This document shows, in pieces, positions 35,761-48,065 of a DNA stretch of 64,000 nt (its first letter is position 1; each line of letters begins with the position of its first letter). The translations under genes and the position numbers were made by a program. The notes beneath the pieces are model-generated. The model ran no database searches and was not told the origin of the DNA. It was given only the letters and a program-made list of their open reading frames with translations. Source of the DNA: Isoetes taiwanensis (lineage: Eukaryota > Streptophyta > Lycopodiopsida > Isoetales > Isoetaceae); contig JAJEKV010000001.1 of the NCBI GenBank assembly GCA_021234155.1, forward strand, positions 29,340,177 through 29,404,176. The letters run 5' to 3'.

Positions 35761-37503
35761 AAAACCAGATCTGAGCATGCCATTTAAAGTTTATATCACT
35801 GTTATTAAAAAGGCCATAGGTTTAGCCATTTTGCAGGATAAGCATACCATAGTTTTTGCAAGCAAACAATGGTCTGCTCTTGAAGAAAGATACACCAGAA
35901 TAGAAAAAAGTGCTGCTGCTCTCATGTTTCTTATTAATAGACAAGGACATTTGCTTCTGAAAAGCCAAGTTCAAGTCCACATGAAGCAAAACCCAATGGG
36001 CTTGCTATTTGGTAAAGCAACTAATAAACCAAAGATCCAGAGATGGGCTTGTAAGTTGCAAAGTTATGATATTTCTGTAAAAGAGTTGCACTTGACACGA
36101 AATCCTAGCCTCTACTTGCCTTATATATTTTTTGATCATGAAGATGAATTGAATACTACTGACACTTCACTTGCAGTAGCACATTTAGAGGTAACTCAAG
36201 GAGATCAAGCCAAAGGAGGATGGCAGCAACCTATTAGAGATTTTCTACAACATAGGATCATCTCTCCAAGCCTCACTCCAAGTCAAAGAAGGAGACTCAA
36301 GGACAAGTGCAGAGACAATTCCAGCTGATAGACAATGTCTTGTGCAAAGTTAACAGGGATGGAATCTTGCTGAGGTGTGTAAGTGAAGATGAATCTGCCT
36401 TGATTATTAGGGAGATGCATAAAGGTATCTGTGGAGGACATTTTGCTGGGGATACCACTGCAAAAAAGATTCTCAGGTCTGGATATTATTGGCCTACTGT
36501 TTTTAGAGATTGCTATGAGGTCATAAAAACTTGCCATCAATGTCAGATTTTTAGTAAAAAAATTTTATTGCCAGCTGCCTTGAATCCTATTATATCTCTA
36601 GGACCTTTTCAAATTTGGGGGCTAGATTATATTGGTCCCATTAATCCTTCTTCTACAGGTCAACATTAGCATATTATTGTGGCTATAGATTATTTTACTA
36701 AGTGGGCGGAGGCCATACCTTTGAGGCAAGCCAATGCCTTCACAACTGCAAGGTTTTTACATGAATTTGTTTGTTCTAGATTTGGTATTCCTTTCCAGAT
36801 ACATTCTGATAGAGGTACCCCTTTTGTTAATGAAGTCATTGCTAATTTGTTGAGCATTTTGAAGGTCAAGCATACCAAGAGCTCCTCATATTATCCTCAG
36901 GGTAATGGACAAGCTGAAGCTACTAACAAAGTGTTGAAAAATATTTTGCAGAAGACAGTTGAGGTTAACAAAAAGGATTGGCATATCAAAATAGTGGATG
37001 CACTTTGGGCTTATAGAGTCACTATCAAAACAGCTACAAATCATACACCTTTCAATTTGGTTTATGGCATAAAAGCAGTTTTACCAGTATAACTTGAGTT
37101 ACCTTCCTTGAGATTAGCTCATAAATTGTGCTTACCTTTTGAACATGCCTTACAGGAAAGATTGGACGCCCTGTTACATCTAGATGAGTATAGAATGGAA
37201 GCTGAGAACACTAATTTGCTGAAAAAGGCTAAAGATCTGGCTGCATTCAAGGCTGCACACAAAATACAAGGCACCTTTAAGAAAGGAGAGCTTGTCCTCA
37301 AATGGAACAAGTCAAAGGAAGACTCAGCTGGCAAATTTGATAATATTTGGGAAGGACCCTTTGTAGTGATGGAACCTGCAGGTACTAATTCTTATTGGTT
37401 ACAAGAGGTTGCTTCAGGAATGCCGCTGCCAAATCCTATCAATATCCTGCATCTGAAAAGGTATTGGGACCAGCATGCTTGCTTGTCCCTCTTTTTACAT
37501 TAA
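35761..37503 (+). pseudogene. Ty3/gypsy RNase H and integrase, 5'-truncated second copy
   Basis: The start overlaps 14610-15335 of the first half-element, then continues to the pol end. 35777-36328 is the degenerate RNase H (TVIKKAIGLAI, ALEERYTRIEKSAA). 36307-37503 is integrase in one frame with two nonsense codons, TAG at 36667 and TAA at 37090. The zinc-binding part has HKGICGGH and CHQCQ. The catalytic Asp, Asp and Glu lie in GLDYIGP, HSDRGTPF and GNGQAEATNK. The C-terminal GPF/Y-type module reads FDNIWEGPFVV and ends in HLKRYW. Integrase would insert the cDNA copy. A frame change separates the RNase H and integrase parts near 36307-36328. The protease-RT half is missing from this copy. 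Confidence 0.9.
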
Positions 37504-38325
37504 AAAGCTTAGAGATTTATAGTAGGTTTAAAGTAGTTAAATCAGTTTGACTTTTGAGCACATTACTCTAGTAGTTACATCAGCTTGACTTTGAGCACAT
37601 TACTCTAATAGGTTGGTTTCATGTTTTTAGGGTGATCTGACCAGATAACAGTACACTTGATCTCAAGAACAGGATTGATACTAATGATTACCAAGTGTCA
37701 TATGCAGGAGCATCCTTCTTCCATTTTTATTCATCTGTCTTAAAGTATTCCTACCATCCATTCAGCCTCCTATTCTCTTTTTTCCATACCTTAACAACAC
37801 TCTGCAAAATCACCTTTACCATCATAACAGAGTTGCAAGGATTTGAGACTAATTGGTTTGTGTGTTTCCATGACAGGTGCACTCTTCCTCCATTCTTTTT
37901 CATCTGTCATAAGTAGCCCTACCTTCCATTTAGACTTCTTATTCTTGCTTTCATTCCCAAGAGAAGAAAAACACTCTGCATTTCATCTTTACCACCATAG
38001 CAGAGTTGCAACTTTTGAAGGTCAAGAAGAAGACATGCATTTTCTTGGTTTGGCGAGATCTCAAACACTTGCACACTCACTTCATCTCCATTACATCACC
38101 ACCCTCTCATGTTCACACTCACTTCTGCTTTTCCTCACTCACCATATTCCATTCACATCATTCCATCACCACATTCACACTCATTTCATCGACATTTGCA
38201 CTTCACACTCTTATTCTATCATGTTCCCACTTAGACACCTTGGTACAAAGTTGAAGACCCTCTAGTTATTTATTTTCGACATCATATGGCTGAGGGGACC
38301 AGCATTTTTCTTGTTTTGGCTTAGA
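37504..38325. other. Retrotransposon 3' untranslated region
   Basis: Lies between the integrase stop and the 3' LTR. Pyrimidine-rich, with CATTCACACTCA iterations near 38070-38200 and a repeated TTGACTTTTGAGCACATTACTCT at 37548 and 37585. No purine tract directly adjoins the LTR; the nearest is CTGAGGGGACC about 25 bp upstream. Confidence 0.6.
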
Positions 38326-40198
38326 TGTTTCCCCAAAGGGCAACATGCTAATTGTGATCTATGCATTCAAACTAGGTCAACTCATCTTGGAAGACTAGGT
38401 CAAAGATTGGAAGATTTGGTAGACAATGTTGATGTGGAGGTCCAAGAGATGCTTATTTTTCAAGCCAAGTCGAAAGTTCACAAGAGGTATTTTATTTGAA
38501 ATCAAATGCTTAGTCAAGAATATTCCCTAGAAGAATCTGGGTTATGAAGTTTGGAAGACATCTTTTGAAGATTGGAAGTTAAGAGTTTGGAAGACCCTTA
38601 TCCTTTGAAATTTCCTAGCCATTTTTCCTACATCTATATTCTCTTTTGTTCACCCTTGCATACCCTATCATGCTTTGCCCAATTCCTTCTTTTCTAATGC
38701 ATCCATATTCCCCCATAAGTTATTCCCACCATTGCCTCCATATCTTTTACCCTTTTACTTCTTATGCCACATTTTTTGCAAATTTCCCTAGCCTAAATCC
38801 TCTTGCAACTTTCTATACCCTTATGCCTATCTATCATTGTGCCATGCTACATGTATACTTTGTGGAATATTCCCGATTATGATGCCCAAAAAACTTGGCA
38901 TATTCCCAGAAAATTAGGGTTGCTATTGCTTAAATGATCCACTTCTTCAACTTTTTCATGAGTAACCTCTTAAAACCATGGCCTAGCTTTGCAAAACTAT
39001 AAAATACGGCATATTCTTGGAATATACGGGCCAAAATACGAAATTGTATCGCGCTATTTTCAGAAAAAATACAGCCGAGAACCCTAAATTTCTGCTTCCA
39101 TCTCGAATCATGCCGGACTTGGCTCCATAGCCCTCGAAACTTACCTATTTTCACCTTCCCGCCCTCTAAGAACCGAATAAACCCATCAATCAAGGCTAAG
39201 ATTAAGTAAACATTTGAATATTAAGCTATACATGGGATTCGACAAAAGAACTTTCTTGAAGGCCCAGAAGCGATCAAACCTTACAGTTATCATTACTAAG
39301 CATGACTTGAAGGATTTTTGAAGACTCTGAGTACTCCCTAATCAGATCCAAAGAGATTTGGTCGAATTTATCTTCTAAAATTATTTGATGACCTGAAGTT
39401 GATATTTTCTTACATTTGAAGTACTGAAGCATCATTACCCATTATTATTATGATTGATCTACCTCTATATCAATGAAAAATTGATACCAAGTTGAAGAAA
39501 TTCTCTCTGATATGATTTTTGTCAATTTTGTCTTCCAAAATATCCCTGTATTCTTAATTGCTTTTGGTCCAGTTGCCCTCAATCCCTGATATACCTGAGA
39601 CCCTTATGCTTTGAAAAAACCAAAAAATTCCATTTACAACTCGAGTTAAGAAAAATTGCATTCTGTTTTTTACTGTTCTTGACTGTATGTTGCAAAATCT
39701 GAATGCAAAAATATCTATGAGCATCCAAATAAAGATCTGACATCATGTCCACACTCCAGAATGCTCTTGTGATGTATTGGCTTTGAAACTTCTCAAAAAA
39801 ATGATCAGAAACTCTAGTTCCATTTTCCTGATCACTGTTTTACAGTTTTGACTGCCATTGACCAATTTTTGACCCCACTTTAAGCTTGAATATTTCCCAA
39901 AATAATGATCTGACTTGGTCAAAAGTTTCACCATTAGCTCCCAGCAACTTTTTTGTGCCAGTCTAAATCATCTGACCCAAGTATTCAATTCATTATCGAC
40001 TGCTACATCAATTTGAATCAAGGCTCCATTTTCTAGAAATGGGAAAGGTATGGGAACTTTGAGTTTTTGGCTTTTTTGATAGATTTATCTTCCATAGACC
40101 GATCACCTTAAGTGATCTGGAGGTCCTAACCCCAATTTGAGTCTATACTCAAGTTGGCTTATTGAAGTTGACCTTTGAAGCCAGGTTCAGGGTCAACA
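38326..40198 (+). mobile_element. 3' LTR of the Ty3/gypsy retrotransposon
   Basis: Begins TGTTT and ends GGTCAACA; aligns with the 5' LTR 9027-10941. It is the best-preserved LTR of the three. The bases after it, GTATC at 40199-40203, equal those before the 5' LTR. This supports a single original insertion, later split by duplication and rearrangement. Confidence 0.85.
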
Positions 40199-40203
40199 GT
40201 ATC
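40199..40203. repeat. 5-bp target-site duplication GTATC, right side
   Basis: Identical to 9022-9026 and directly adjacent to the LTR terminus. Confidence 0.7.
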
Positions 40204-42384
40204 CTCGATTTAATTGTTGGTTTTTTATTGCATTGCAACTGCTTCTGCCACAACTGGGGAATGAGTCTCTAGAAACAGTCTAGAAGTTTAACCTTTTTGC
40301 CTAATGCACGTGTCCTATGGCAATCTAGATTTCAAAAGGGTTAATTTGTGGCAGTCATCTTTGTTGCTAACCATTTTGAATCTAATTTCTATGTTGTTTC
40401 CTCCAAACACCTCTCTTTCAAATATTTGTTGGACTTGCAAACTATCTTTTTGTCTTGCAGGTCTATCTTTACAATTTGGAAAGAATGTCAACATCTCCTG
40501 CCGTGGTGCTTTGGAAGCAACATGTAAGGAAGTTTATTTCCTCCAAACATCTCTCTTTCAAAGATTTGTTGTTGCTTTTCAAGTGGGATGACATATAGCA
40601 CATTAGCATAATAGCCTTGCCATTATGGGATTGTCCTTAGATATTAAGTTTAATTGATGCACGTATTTTGCCATATTCTGTTGCATTGCATGTATGGGAA
40701 AAAGGAATTCAAACTTAGCTGGTAATGGTATCGTACCTTGCCCAAGAGAGAATTTTATAGCTCCATAGGCAAAAGGCAAATACTAATTAGCTGAGGTTAT
40801 GGGCTCATTAATTCTGTGTTTAACATACTTCTTCAAATGATCTTATATGGTTTTTAAATCGGTACCTTGGCTTAATCATTATTAAATACAATAGTCTCAT
40901 CTTATTGCTCCAGAAAGATATATTAATGGTGTGTCCCTATCTAGATAAAGACAAAAAGCATGCAAGCCATGTGCAGAATCCTGACAGACAAATACATGGA
41001 TGTTTCCTGAAGTTGTTTGGGTTTGTCCTCTTAAGGATATAGCTATTAGTCCCTTTACTTTGTGCTTTTGGTGGGTAGTGTACACATCTCATCTTCAAGA
41101 TAAATTTCCATGCATAAATTGAAAGAAATTGTTTCTGTATGCTCTTCCTCATAAAGACTTGGGATTATCAATAGACATTTGCATTTAGCTGCGTTTAACA
41201 GTTTCCCTTCCAATTTGAAGATATAGTACATACAAAGCTCTTAGGTTTCAAGAAGTTCGGTCTGTTTATCTCTTTGTGTCAGATTTGCACAAGGCTATAT
41301 CTCATTCTCCTTTCATTCTATTTCGTTTATAAATTTATGACCATATAACTAGCATGGTCTCGATACTGATTTGTGAAAACACTGGAGGGAATACAGGTTA
41401 TTTTTAATAGGTTAATATTGCAGCTATTGACGTTTGCAGGTGGCCATAGTTTCTTCTACACATAATCAGGGTCATGCAATTACAGTTGGAGAGGTAAGGT
41501 TCCTCATTACATGATTAAAGTTTCCTCGAGTGAGATTCGATTTTGCTTTATGGTTTTTAAAAGCTTTTCCTCTATTTGAACAATGAGACGATATTGTGTC
41601 GCGCTTCAAGTGTACATCCTTGCAGCAAAACACAGCAACTTAGCAGATATGAGATGCAACTTCTAGCGGGTGACATTCTTTATTTTAACTTTGTGTGCAT
41701 CAGATATCTATGCAAAGAGATTGTCATGATGTCTAGAGATGCAAAGGATATTCGATGTCTCTTTTGTAGAAACTTACAGTATCAATGGTGCAGGAGCCGT
41801 GTTTTTTAATTATGGACCACAGCCAGAGCATGCCGGAGTGGTTTCTAGAATGTATGAAATTTGTGGCACAAACTGCTTCAAGGCTTTTAGAGACCACAAC
41901 CAGAGCATGCAGGAGTGGTTTCTAGAACGTATGAGATTTGTGGCACAATCTGCTTAAAGGTTTTAGGTACTATTAACAAACGATGTTTCCAACCTTGAAT
42001 ATGAGGTTTGTTAGTCTTTGAATATCTGTATATGCAAGAATTCTTTGTCGTGATAATATGAAGTTATAAATCAGGCCAAACCAGTGAGCTTACAATATAG
42101 ATGTTGATATGAACAGATGTATATCGAGATCCGCGTGCAGAAGTTTGCAGCTTTATGGCAGCTTCATTCTTATCTTCTAAGATTCGTGCTTATTTGCTTC
42201 CATAGGCAACAACTCATGGTGGCATTTGGTAAAATATATACGATGTGGTGTTTGTTGCTATGCATAGAATCTCAATTATATATAGGTTGTCTAAATTCTT
42301 TATATACATGCAATGGGATGCACTGCAAGCCAAAATGCATTTGCAAATAATTTCAAGTGATCATGCATTGACATAAGATGCAGC

Positions 42385-42987
42385 CAGGGAATAAATTACT
42401 AATCGCATATTTCTTATTAGCCAGAATGACTTTAGCTAAACTTGCTCGATATTAATCCCAAAACTTTCTGTGGTTTAGCTAAACTCTACATATTTTTCCT
42501 CTCATTCTTTCTAGCATTTAGCTAAACTAACCCAAACATCAACCCAAAAATTTCTATCAGATGGCCAATGTAAAAATATTAAGCCAAATTACTATACTTC
42601 TTTTAAATATATTCAACTTATTTTAGTCATTTTCTTTGTGAAAACATTCTAAAATAATGCTAACTAGAAAAGTCTAGGACTCAAATTAATTCATAATGCT
42701 GGAAACTAAACTACTAGTCATATATTTCATATAAACTAGAATGATGTTAGCTAAACTAGCCTGAAATTCATTATAAAAGTTTCTATGGTTTAGCTAAACA
42801 GTACAAAATTTCACTCTCTTACTTTCTAGCTATTAAAAGAGCTCGGGTGGTTGGTGCAGTTCCGAAAAAAGTTAAGCTAAAATTATTATTTTTTTTCTAA
42901 TTTTTTCCATTTACTTTAGCCAAATTTTTTTGAAAATGTGCTAAAAAATCGCCAAATTGCTAAGATTAGCCCTTAAATTATTCCATG
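42385..42987. mobile_element. 603-bp non-autonomous hAT-type element
   Basis: The ends are CAGGGAATAA and TTATTCCATG, inverted repeats with one mismatch in ten and the CAGGG start usual for hAT elements. It is flanked by the 8-bp duplication GATGCAGC (42377-42384 and 42988-42995). The duplicate locus near 27124 has GATGCAGC only once and no insertion. It has no coding capacity. The palindromic word TTTAGCTAAA, or a near form, recurs five or six times inside, mostly toward the left half. Confidence 0.9.
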
Positions 42988-43423
42988 GATGCAGCACGTT
43001 GGATTCCAGCAATCATGTATTGATATATCTAAAATGTGTTTGAGTATTTATGGAAAACAAGTCCATAGCTATTGTGATTACAGAACTTGATAATATGCTC
43101 TCCTGCTCATCTCCAGATATACTCATCTCCAATTATAGTCATTAGCAATTTCTTCTTTGTTTCTGTTTGTCAAAATTGGTTAACTACCTATTCTCCATGT
43201 TTCTAGAATTCTATAATGTATAAAGCTCATAATGCAAGCTATAAATCTCATAATGCAATCTCAAATGGGAGAAGTTAAACTAAACATGAATGGTTGTTGC
43301 ACAGTTGCATGCATATGATAATTTTTGAAGTTTAATAGGGCTTTAGTGAGACCTTTGTTTTACCTTCAAGCCCATGGGGTAGAGGCTCTAGAATGTAAAC
43401 TATAGCCTATAGCTATAGCCTAA

Positions 43424-44492
43424 TTCTTGCACTGCGACTCGCATGAAACCAACAAATAGATAGGCTTCTCATTCATCTCAGCAGATTTCTACAATGGTGG
43501 ACAGTGGATAGCCGCACACATGCGAACTACCCACGAAAAATAAAGGGAAAATCCAATTATAACATTTGGACCCCAAAAACAAATACAATGCTAATAGATG
43601 AGTGGCTGATGTACCTGCCGAAAGCTTATCACCGGGATTAAAAAACCCCGCCCTTTCGGGTTTTCGAGGAAAAACCCTAGTGATAAGCCTTCGGCAAGGG
43701 GCTTAGACAAACGTAAGGCATAGAATCGCTCCCAAAAACCCGCGCATGGAGAAGTCAAAACGGATGGGCCGCCAACCAATGCACGCACATCACCAACAAC
43801 AAACGAGAAACATACCAAAGAATAGCATCAGCCCGATTGGGTGGAAAAAGCATCACCCACCGGGTGGAAAACATGATAAACGTAACTTGTACAAAATATA
43901 GTAAACAAAGAAGGGGGGAGGGTGGGTTCAAAGAGAATAAGGTACCGCGAGAGAAGAGGAAGCCCGATGAAACGCCGATGAAGAACCCCGCAATAAGTAG
44001 CAAACGCCCAACCCGATTTAACGGCCCAAAAAACGCGGCGCGATGCATGCATCGACGATGTGCAATGCATGCATGCTCGTTTTGAGCAAGAATGCCGATT
44101 CGCTACGCCGAATCGATCGACATTCTTGCACCGCATTCGCATGAAACCAACAAAGCCGAATACCAAAGGACTTCCTTAACAAACTAGGATCGAGGACGAA
44201 TGTCACAGGATGAAGGCTAAAGGCCGAAAAGGACAGCAGGAAAGCAACGCCAAATTGGCCAAACCAGGCAGGAAGAAGCCCATCCCCTGCCTGGAAACAA
44301 ATCAAAGAGAATAAGGTACTGCTGAGAGAAGAGGAAGCGCCGATGAAACGTCGATGAAGAACCCTGCAATAAGTAGCAAACGCCCAACCTGACGAACGGC
44401 CCAAAACGCATGCGATGCATGCATGCGACGCATGCAATGCATGCATGCTCGTCTTGAGCAAGAATGCCGATTCGCTACGCGAATCGACGACA
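43424..44492. mobile_element. 1.07-kb insertion of two head-to-tail units
   Basis: Absent from the duplicate locus, where GCCTAA runs straight into ATAATGCAAAT near 27580. It comprises a 689-bp unit (43424-44112) and a 380-bp unit (44113-44492). Both start TTCTTGCAC and end with a hairpin-like GATTCGCTACGC and CGAATCGA, then GACA. The units share a ~90-bp core (AGAGAATAAGGTAC to AGCAAACGCCC) and GCATGC iterations. No target-site duplication is visible. The nature is unknown; a tandem capture or rolling-circle-like concatemer are possibilities. Confidence 0.75.
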
Positions 44493-45667
44493 ATAATGCA
44501 AATAAGCTAAAGCAATCCAAATAAGCTATAGTTTGCACCCAGCCTTTTTACGTAATATAAAATGAGATGCCCATAAAATAAGTGTTTTCCTTGCCTCTAC
44601 ATGTTGGAATAAACAATACCTAAGCATGCCCCTTATCCCCACCTTTCGATCACCATATTATATTTAGCAATAAAGGAAAGTAGATACAAAATTGTAAATA
44701 TTTTTGGAATCAACCATATGAAAGACAATTGAACAAGGTAAGAAAAATGTCTAATTTATGCACATTTCATGGGAGGAATAACACTTTGGAATGATTGTCC
44801 CCTTATCCCCACCTTTGGATCACCATATTATATTTAGCAATAAAAGAAAGTAGATACAAAATTGTAAATATTTTTGAAATCAACCATATGAGTTGCAATT
44901 GAACAAGGCAAGAAAAATGTCTAATTTATGCATATTTCATGGGAAGGATGACACTTTGGAATGAGGGTGTTATGCCCTATTTATATAACAATTAAGCTGC
45001 AGAGCCCTTAGATTATTATAATAGGGCATAACACCCAAGTTCTATGGTCTTATCCGCCTTGACACACCCCGAGAGTTTTTGGTCTTTTTTTCTTTGTTTT
45101 TTGCCATCCCGCATAGCAACCTAGGTGTTTATTGATATCTTATCCATATTTTATGAGTGGGTAACAGGAATCCATCCAATAATTAAGATTTGGTACCAGC
45201 TATAACACTTGAGGAAAGTGTGTTATGATCCAACAGATTAAAGACTGAAGGAAAATAAGTGCATCTCCACAATCTCATCACAGCTATTAATGAGGATATA
45301 ACCGTTCATGAAATCTTTGACTTTATGTTTTTGCATGTTCTATCGTCTAGAACCTACATAAAATCATAACGTAGATTCAAAGCTTCCCTTGCCAGCATGG
45401 CGTGGATAACTAGGGTGCTTCTCACAATTGCAATACAGGGTATGAAAGACATTAGGCTGAATAATAATGTTGTTCATCAAAGAATTCATACACGAGCATA
45501 TATGGATAAAAATTGACACAACCTATTTGTTGTACATTTGCTGCATCCAATATCTTCCTTGGAACTCAAGATAGTGTTACTTCCAAGTTTTCTTGCATTT
45601 GCTGCATCCAACAAGTACAATATCTTCCTTGGCCCTCATGGCAGTGCCGCTTTCAAGTTTGACTCTA

Positions 45668-46175
45668 TATACTAACATTTGCTCTACACATCATCCATTG
45701 TCTCCTCGGAATCATTCATGAGTTTGTCTTACATAAGACTTTAGATTTTTTGGAAAAAAAATGCCTATTGCTATTTCAATACATAAACCAATAAATTCAT
45801 TTGTGCCACCTATAAATGCATAAGTTCGAATATAATACAATGAATTATCATGTTAGGGCAACTCAATGCACCTAATATCAAGACTTCATTACATGTAAGT
45901 ACATCTACAACTTCATTGTGCCTTGCAATACAACCTTACTTATGCCCGGCAACGCCGGGCACCTTTACTAGTGTGTATATATAGAGTTCGTCAGCAGTCT
46001 TATTGCTGCCATGAATTTTCCCTCAAAAAGCCTTCGGGGCAGGGATTTTTTAACCCCGGCAGTAGTATGCCTGCTGCACTCTTGTATTGGGTCCCATAGG
46101 CCGATTGACCTCCATGGATGCTAAAAAACATTCAATTCAATTCAATTCTTTCAGATTTTGTTTGAATTCGATATT
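45668..46175 (+). repeat. R repeat, copy 4
   Basis: Intact hairpin GCCCGGCAACGCCGGGC at 45944-45960, followed by CTAG at 45968-45971. Longer form with GTATTGGGTCCCATAGG before the terminal ATTCAATTC words, as in copies 1 and 6. Confidence 0.8.
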
Positions 46176-46465
46176 AAGGATAACTAGGGTGCTTCTCACA
46201 ATTGCAATACAGGGTATGAAAGACATTAGGCTGAATAATAATGTTGTTCATCAAAGAATTCATACACGAGCATATATGGATAAAAATTGACACAACCTAT
46301 TTGTTGTAATTGCACATAAAGACATTTGTTGCATCCAATATCTTCCTTGGAACTCAAGATAGTGTTACTTCCAAGTTTTCTTGCACATAGAAACATTTGC
46401 TGCATCCAACAAGTACAATATCTTCCTTGGCCCTCATGGCAGTGCCGCTTTCAAGTTTGATTCTA

Positions 46466-46890
46466 TATACTAACATTTGCTCTACACATCATCCATTGTC
46501 TCCTCGGAATCATTCATGAGTTTGTCTTACATAAGACTTTAGATTGTTTGGAAAAAAAATGCCTATTGCTATTTCAATACATAAACCAATAAATTCATTT
46601 GTGCCACCTATAAATGCATAAATTCGAATATAATACAATGAATTGTCATGTTAGGGCAAATCAATGCACCTAATATCAAGACTTCATTACATGTAAGTAC
46701 ATCTACAACTTCATTGTGCCTTGCAATACAACCTTACTTATGCCCGGCAACGCCGGGCACCTTTACTAGTGTATATTTATGCAGTTTGTCAGCAGTCTTA
46801 TTGCTGCCATGAAATTTCCCTCGAAAAGCCTGATGCTAAAAAACATTCAATTCAATTCAATTCTTTCAGATTTTGTTTGAATTCAATATT
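46466..46890 (+). repeat. R repeat, copy 5
   Basis: Intact hairpin at 46742-46758. Short form, nearly identical to copy 3. Confidence 0.8.
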
Positions 46891-46978
46891 AATGTATTAC
46901 CTTTTATTATTTTCGGGAGTAAGGGAATTACATATTAACTTATCATTTCACATTTAATATTTTGTTAGATTTAATATT

Positions 46979-47503
46979 TGAGATCTCATTTCATCCCCAT
47001 AAGAATCCTCCAATGGAATGGCTACCCTCTATTAACTGCAATTAATGCAGCACCAACAACTTCATTGTTGTTGTTTTTCCCCCATAACTTTTGATGCACT
47101 TGTCAAAATGTTGCGGCGTTTGTTGCATTAGATGCGGAATGAAAAGATCTTTCCAATGATATATGGTTATGATGTATTTCAATATGGTCATATGCGTTAA
47201 CCTTAAAAAAATATGATTTTTTGCTTATTTCTTATATATTTATCGTAAAAGATGTATGAATGGGTTATCACTAGATAGATCTTGTAAAGACGAACCCATT
47301 GCTACAAAAAATTTTTGAATCGGAGTTCTGGATCAAAAGTTATAATGAAAAAATGATACTACAGAAGTTAGTTGCAACTGCATTAATTACAGGCTGCCAC
47401 ATAATACTGGAATGAGATATACTGGAGCTCTTCTCTTATTGGACAGTTTAAAAAGCTGACATGGCATTTTAAACATCCCTTAATGGGACAAAATGTGATC
47501 TCA
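46979..47503. mobile_element. Possible 525-bp MITE
   Basis: The ends TGAGATCTCATTTCATCCC and GGGACAAAATGTGATCTCA form a ~24-bp imperfect inverted repeat extending to CATAAG/CTTAATG. No coding capacity. No target duplication is clear, and the sequence just outside the right end (47504-47519) is also absent from the other copies, so the boundaries are uncertain. Confidence 0.5.
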
Positions 47504-47558
47504 TTTTTCCTCTAATGCCTTGGCCCTCATGGCAGTGCCACTTTCAAGTTTGACTCTA

Positions 47559-48065
47559 TATACTAACATTTGCTCTACACATCATCCATTGTCTCCTCGG
47601 AATCATTCATGAGTTTGTCTTACATAAGACTTTAGATTTTTTGGAAAAAAAATGCCTATTGCTATTTCAATACATAAACCAATAAATTCATTTGTGACAC
47701 CTATAAATGCATAAGATCGAATATAATACAATGAATTATCATGTTAGGGCAACTCAATGCACCTAATATCAAGACTTCATTACATGTAAGTACATCTACA
47801 ACTTCATTGTGCCTTGCAATACAACCTTACTTATGCCCGGCAACGCCGGGCACCTTTACTAGTGTGTATATATAGAGTTTGTCAGCAGTCTTATTGCTGC
47901 CATGAATTTTCCCTCAAAAAGCCTTTGGGTGGGGATTTTTAACCCCGCAAGTGGTATACTGCTTTGCACTCTTGTATTGGGTCCCATAGGCCGATTGACC
48001 TCCATGGATGCTAAAAAACATTCAATTCAATTCAATTCTTTCAGATTTTGTTTGAATTCGATATT
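47559..48065 (+). repeat. R repeat, copy 6
   Basis: Intact hairpin at 47835-47851. Shares private variants (GTGACACC, ATAAGATCGAAT) with copy 1 at 761-1266, so the two are closest relatives. Confidence 0.8.

Larger units (their letters stand above)
38925..44907 (+). repeat. Block B, second copy
   Basis: Matches 19118-27980, without the 4.6-kb transposon but with two insertions of its own (42385-42987 and 43424-44492). It preserves the empty site for the transposon at 40404-40407. Confidence 0.8.

Noticed and set aside
44018-44461. 147-codon minus-strand frame with repeated MHALHA
   Set aside because: It follows GCATGC iterations in the two-unit insertion and is not conserved between the units.
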